A stretch of 64,000 bases of DNA from Schoenoplectus triqueter (lineage: Eukaryota; Streptophyta; Magnoliopsida; Poales; Cyperaceae), in contig CAXKVV010000304.1 of NCBI GenBank assembly GCA_964058805.1, positions 1 through 64,000 on the forward strand, read 5' to 3'. The notes beneath the pieces are model-generated. The model had not been told where the DNA came from. It made no database searches and saw only the letters and a program-made list of their open reading frames with translations. A program made the position numbers and the translations under genes. The number at the start of each line of letters is the position of its first letter. The stretch's first letter is position 1. Of this stretch, positions 58,994 to 64,000 are shown piece after piece.

Positions 58994-61511
58994 TCTAATC
59001 TTTTAAAAAATTGTTAACATTGATTACGCTCTTTTTTTTTCTCAAAAAAAATGTTAACATCAACTGGTTGCAAAATGCAGATCTTGCATTTATTGCATAG
59101 AAAAAAGCGCCTAATATCTGGTGGCCAATCAGAAAATCAGAACATGCGTTTGACTAAATATTAAATATCATAAATCAAAATAATTGTTGGGAACAACTCC
59201 AAATGCCTATTATAAATGCCGATTAACGAGCCGGTAAAATGGGAACGATCCAAATCTCAGGACCAGGGCACATAAATTGAAGCGGGTATAAAATTATGAA
59301 ATCCAATTATTAATTCAGTCATAGTTGCAGCAACTTTATAATAATGATAATGATAATTACAAAAATAGTAATTATAATAATAATAGTAAAAGTAAGACTT
59401 TGATTTGGCCAAGTTTCTAGTGTTTCAGCCACGCTACTATTTCTATCTTCACCAAAAATATTTGAAAAAAAATAAAACGAAAAAGCTTAATGTCAATATT
59501 CGTAATTAATTTAAGACGTCACAACTATAGTAAAATTAAACCCACAATATTTTTTTATTAAACTCACATCACACGTGCGTAACTTTTCTTTCACAGGTTT
59601 TAGCCTTTTAGGGGCCATAATGATGGTGCAAGTGTAACTTGGTCTTGCAAAGAGTCCCAAGTCCAATCCGGGATCAGAACCTTTTTTCTTATCTTACTTT
59701 TTCCCCCTCTTTTTCCTCTTCCTTTTGACCGAGTTTGACTGGAATGAACCAAAATTTTAGTTTGATTGTTCCAAAATCTCCAATCTTCTTTGTGCATGGC
59801 TCTAACCAAAGTAACGGACGTTTTCTTCTTAGGAAAATTTCGTATAAAATTAATCTATTTTTTTTATTGCAAAACACACACACACATGTTAATTTATATT
59901 TATTAATTAATCTATTTTTAGTTTCTGTAATATTTACTACAATTCTAAAGAAAAATAAATTTTATACCACATTCTCTTCTTTCCTGGCGTCGACCAATGT
60001 GTTTTTTTAAGAAATATACAACTACCAATAGTTGCCGGGACATTTACGCTTAAGAGTCTTTTATATATTATGTTTATTTGTTGGTCTATTTACTGTCATA
60101 CTGTAAGCACGCTAGCTTCTAAGTAACAACATTCTTTACCTTGACACGGACGACACGTTCATTCTCGTCATAGAATATGAACGAAGCGTCGAGCCAGTCG
60201 GGCTCGTTGAACTCGACCCGTTGACCTCTGAAGTTCCTGTAGACCTGCCACAAGCGATCCACATTTGCATGAAGGCAGTAAAACGCACAGTCCCTCGCTG
60301 CTGTTGCGAAACTGCCCATGTCGGTGTGTGGAGCCGCTAGGGGCCCCACCCACTGGTGGAAGCCATTGTGGATGCTCTCAAGGCCGCCAGATCCCTTTGA
60401 TGAATCCGGCTCACCGGCTCTCAGTGGGTCACCCATGAACAGCTCAGGCAACTGCAGGCTGTTCTTGAAAGTTGTTTGCACATATTTCAGGTTTTCCTGC
60501 ACCAGGTCTTTGCCGGTCACGCCGGACCCCGCAGTGTTTCCGTATGAAAACTTGTAATCCACGAGTTTATTGTAGTGATCCGTGTTCCTGTTCATCAGTT
60601 CAACAAAGTAGCATTGATATCATTAGTTTTTACTCGAGCGATCAATTAATTAATGGCCAAGTCAAACTGTTCGGTGAGCTCAAAATTCATTTAACTTCCT
60701 TCTATTTCTAACAGATGTCTCCAGATGATAAACAGTAAACATAAGTATAATCAGACCTATTTGGATTGTAGAGAGGAGAAGTTGTATCTTTGGTGAAGAT
60801 CTCGGGAATTGTCATGCCCTCCTCCGCGTCGAAATTCCAGTATGGCAGCGTGAACGTGTCGTCACCGATCAGCTTCCCGAGAATGCGCTCGAAGAAATGT
60901 AGGTAGTACCGGTGCCACGGCAGGAAAAGCCAGCTGTAGTGCACCTGAAGCGCCACACCAGGATAACCGTCCTGATCATAGGCATTGTTGCAATAGGCGC
61001 AGTGAATAAGTGCTTGCTGGTAGAAGTTCCAGGGATGGTCGCTCTTCAGCTCCTTCATTTTCCTAATGGCCTCCTGGTATTTCGCCATGTACTCCTTATC
61101 GTCCTTTACCTCATGTGCCGGACGTCTCACACGTAGAGGCGTGCGTGGGAAGTCATAGTCAATAAAGTTGGCCGAGGTGTATGGAGGGCAGCATTTATTT
61201 TCGCCTTCAGGAGCCGTGCTGGCAATGTGGCATTTCGACAGGTCTGGTGGGGCCACAGGAGCAGCCATTGCTGGAAGGATGACTCCCCCGGGAGTCATGA
61301 CAGTGGCGGCAGTGGCGGCAGCACCACCGAGACCAAGCAGCACATCACGCCGGTCCACGACGAATTTGTTCATGGGACCATTGTTGTCGGAACTTGAGCT
61401 GGCACGTGGTGGTACGAGACGGACCCGCTGTTCGCGTGTGCGGCGCTCTCGTTGGAGAGGGCATGCAGAGGTGGCCATGTTGGCCATGAAACCAACACGC
61501 AAAGTGGCCAT
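58086..61511 (-). CDS. PPO: Polyphenol oxidase (thylakoid-lumen type), two introns
   Basis: Three exons on the minus strand: 61511-60757, 60587-60140 and 58667-58086; 1785 nt, 594 residues. The type-3 copper enzyme oxidises mono- and o-diphenols to quinones. An Arg/Ser-rich transit peptide is followed by VDRRDVLLGLGG (RR at 54-55) and an AMA cleavage site near 83, the bipartite signal for twin-arginine import to the thylakoid lumen. CuA ligands: H170 (in HCAYC, with C174 for the thioether), H191 and H200. CuB ligands: H325, H329 (HNGFH) and H358 (YCLHANVDRLW). The DWL domain (PDWLDASF, near 382) and the C-terminal KFDV domain (here ARFDVYV) are complete. YCLH replaces the commoner (Y/F)AHH before the last CuB ligand. 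Intron 2 (1.47 kb) separates the catalytic and DWL parts from the KFDV domain. Many eudicot PPO genes lack introns. Confidence 0.96.
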
Positions 61512-61724
61512 TTTCAGTTTTCTCTCACTTTGGCAAAATGGAAATTATGATGTTATGTTTTTATGCTTTTAATCGGGGCCTAATGCCTATATAAGGAAGT
61601 TCTGATATTATATGGAAATGTAATTAACTAAGGACGATTGAGAGGAAAAAAATGGAGCACGTTGGGGATACAGTACTACTACTACACAAGCACAACCTAA
61701 TCTGATAGCTAGGCTCTCTTGTAG

Positions 61725-61734
61725 GGTTTATATA
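61725..61734 (-). promoter_or_regulatory. Probable TATA box of the polyphenol oxidase gene
   Basis: Read on the minus strand this is ctatataaac, about 215 bases before the ATG. A second candidate, cctatataagg, lies at 61586-61596, about 80 bases before the ATG. I cannot tell which is used. Confidence 0.4.
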
Positions 61735-62093
61735 GAATTGCAACGAGTCGGTAGGCAAAAATTATAATATAAAATCTATGAATAAATAAATAAATCCCAA
61801 TGAGGCAGATCAATTATTGGGATAAAATGACAGCAATTTGAGCCGGAATCGTTCCGTTCAGAATGAGAATACCGAAATGTTGACTTTTCTTCTCGTTTTT
61901 TAATTTATCTCCACTTCTCATTCATTTTATCAAAAAAAATGTTATGAGATCAATGTTTCTTATAATCTTTTACATTAAAATGCCAAAAAATTCCCTTATA
62001 AAATTGAGCAGCTGTGGAGCTCATTCGTTTGCCGAATCCTCTGTTTGCAACTTCCCGATTCCAAGACGCTCAGCGCCTTCAACAGCGATTTTT

Positions 62094-62523
62094 TATTATA
62101 ATTATTTAAATAATTCTAATTATAATAATAGAAGTGATAAAATTAAAAATTTAAAAATATAAATGACAGTGTCACTATCAATGATGTAAACGCTTTGCAA
62201 AGATGTAATTGCTAGTGATGTCTTTCCTTTTTTATATATATATATTTTTTAATTATTTTTTCTTAAAAAACCTATTAATGCCAGTGGGAGTGACGTTTTT
62301 TTCTACTGGGCTACCATCAAATAAAACTCTATTAGCAGCACTCTAAGTTTAAAAAAAAAGACGTCACTCTCAATAACTTCTTTATACAACGCATTAGTGA
62401 CACTGACGCGTTTATACAGTATCACTGACAGTAAAAGACTGTCATTTATATTCTTAAAATTTTAATTTTATCACTCTTATTATTAAAATTAAAATTATTT
62501 AAATAATTATTAAAAAAAACGCT
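62094..62523. mobile_element. 430-bp palindromic MITE
   Basis: It starts agcgattttttattataatt and ends with the near reverse complement closing in aaaaaaaacgct. The inner blocks gaagtgataaaatta and aatgacagtgtcact are mirrored by taattttatcactc and actgacagt..actgtcattt. No clear target duplication was found. Confidence 0.65.
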
Positions 62524-62599
62524 GAAAATTCAAGCAGACTTTACGATGCACTATAAGGCTAGCGAGTTTTCCTCGCCAATTCACCCTCATTGAATCAAG

Positions 62600-63050
62600 A
62601 ATGGTAGGGAATATGGAATCAGGGTGTCAATTACGGTACAATGAAGTTATTTTTATTACCATATTTTTTTAAAATTATTTTTATTCATATTCTATTTTTA
62701 AAATAAATGAATAATTTAGCATATAATAGAATTTTAAAAAATAATAATTATAATTCATAATAATTTAGTCATGGAACTCGAGATAACTAATTAACATAGG
62801 AAACATTATTATATGAGATAATTATATTAAAAATATTAAAATTTATTTTTTTTAATAATTTATCTTGTAGAACAAACAAATACGAAATGATCTTCATTCA
62901 TACTCTTATTCATTTTTACTTAATGAAAATAAAATCTTATCTATACCAATATTAAATAAATTGATAAAATTTTATTTTACCTATACCCTTCTAATCGAAT
63001 ACGATAAATATAAATTCTTTTACCTATTATCCTTCATTTTTACACATCAC
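62600..63050. repeat. Decayed relative of the 52060-52842 repeat
   Basis: It shares tattatatgagataatta, taatttatctt, caaatacgaaatgat and gaatacgata strings in the same order with 52600-52805. The ends are poorly defined. Confidence 0.45.
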
Positions 63051-63277
63051 TAAATTAAAGTAGAGAAAATTACAAAATAAAAAGAAGATCGTTTTGAGTG
63101 TTGACCGAGATTTTCTATGGCTTTTAAGGACGGTGATATAACGCCCCTGATTTGCCCCTAGCTCAAAAGATGACATCCAAAGTCTAGACATGTGTGCCAA
63201 ACTATCAAAATTATGTTCATGATGACATGGAGTATGATGGTAAAAATAAGTACTCGGGCTGCCCGCGATATTTGACC

Positions 63278-64000
63278 AGATTTTTTTATTTTAGTAAATA
63301 AAAAAAATAAATAAATGGAAATGGTAAGATTATCCCGAAAATTAGCTTATATAGTCTGGACCGAGTTTGAAACTTAGTCCCAGTTTTTTTTTACGTTTGT
63401 GTGTGTTATATTAAAAATAAAATACAACAGTCAGTAGATTGATCTAAAATATTATAATAAAAATTAAAATAAAGTTTTATAATCAAATATAAGCACGATA
63501 AATATATTGTTCTAAAATAGTATCAAACAAATAGAAATATTACAACAACAATTGCAATCCAATTATTCTGGTAAATATAACAACAAAAAATATAAACACA
63601 ATGATAATCTAAATTATGTTATGTTGGAACGAGCTTGACCTCGAATTGGCAGTCTGTTTATACGATCCTCCATTTCATCCATAAACATTAGAATGCGTAT
63701 CTTCATTCTCCTTCCTTTATTGATTTTTGCTGGATCTGGTCTAATGACCGGACCGTTGTACATTGGTCAATCTTGTTTATTTCCATAACTACGTCAATGA
63801 CTAGACCACGTGTTAATGTAGTACTGGATGATATAATATGGACTAATGTACTGAGTGTAATCCAGCCTTCTAAATGAACAAACAACAAACAAGTAGTCGC
63901 ATGGGATGCCGGTCAATTGCGGTTTCTGACACTAACAATTATCAATTTCCGTCATCGCTAATTCAACCTCATATTTCATTTCACCCATTCGTACCAATTA
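63278..64000. mobile_element. Second copy of the Mutator-like element, cut by the window edge
   Basis: From agattttttta at 63278 to the last base, this region follows the order of 55322-56075, sharing gagtttgaaac, ggatctgg and aatga.cggaccgttgta, ttggtcaatcttgttta, and ctaacaattatca. Its right end lies outside the window. Confidence 0.65.

Larger units (their letters stand above)
61512..63277. other. Upstream region of PPO with MITEs, no gene
   Basis: The first 250 bases are PPO promoter and leader. A palindromic MITE lies at 62094-62523 and a decayed hAT-like repeat at about 62600-63050. The remainder is AT-rich, with no gene seen. Confidence 0.5.

Overview
The window is nuclear DNA from a flowering plant, most likely a eudicot. 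It has AT-rich spacers, many GT-AG introns, chloroplast and mitochondrial targeting peptides on nuclear genes, and a dense mix of plant transposons. I rebuilt exons by hand. For each complete gene the exon phases join and the total coding length divides by three. The species cannot be named from this.

Gene order, left to right: the last exon of an aldo-keto reductase of the mannose-6-phosphate / sorbitol-6-phosphate reductase type (336-545, +); a divergent SEUSS/LIM-binding transcriptional co-regulator with 10 coding exons (4494-10577, +); a secretory-pathway cyclophilin of the CYP20-1 type (11307-13989, +); nuclear-encoded mitochondrial EF-Tu with 12 exons (15090-26174, -); an ER-directed Fes1/SIL1-type armadillo Hsp70 exchange factor (29687-36562, +); a plastid-directed RAD52-like protein (41287-44496, +); a WBP2-like GRAM-fold protein (46157-48605, -); and a polyphenol oxidase with two introns (58086-61511, -). 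They do not form one pathway and look like an ordinary plant gene neighbourhood. Three are linked to organelle or ER upkeep (EF-Tu, RAD52-like, SIL1-like).

The most striking feature is a complete Ty1/copia retrotransposon (15883-20718) lying inside coding exon 10 of the mitochondrial EF-Tu gene, antisense to it. Its two 369-bp LTRs are identical by eye, the 5-bp target duplication is exact and the 1358-residue polyprotein frame is open. The insertion is therefore very recent and cuts EF-Tu off before its third domain.

Other mobile DNA includes a 450-bp non-autonomous Helitron in an intron of the SIL1-like gene, a 403-bp foldback element inside a (TA)n microsatellite, several hAT-type MITEs (two with exact 8-bp target duplications), a Mutator-like element of about 2.4 kb carrying a transposase-like fragment split by one of those hAT MITEs, a second Mutator-like copy running off the right edge, and a dispersed (TTG)n-tailed repeat family in introns. 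A SYLF-domain pseudogene fragment lies between EF-Tu and the SIL1-like gene. The spaces 546-3235, 26175-29686, 36563-41286, 48606-55321 and 61512-63277 hold no intact gene that I can support.
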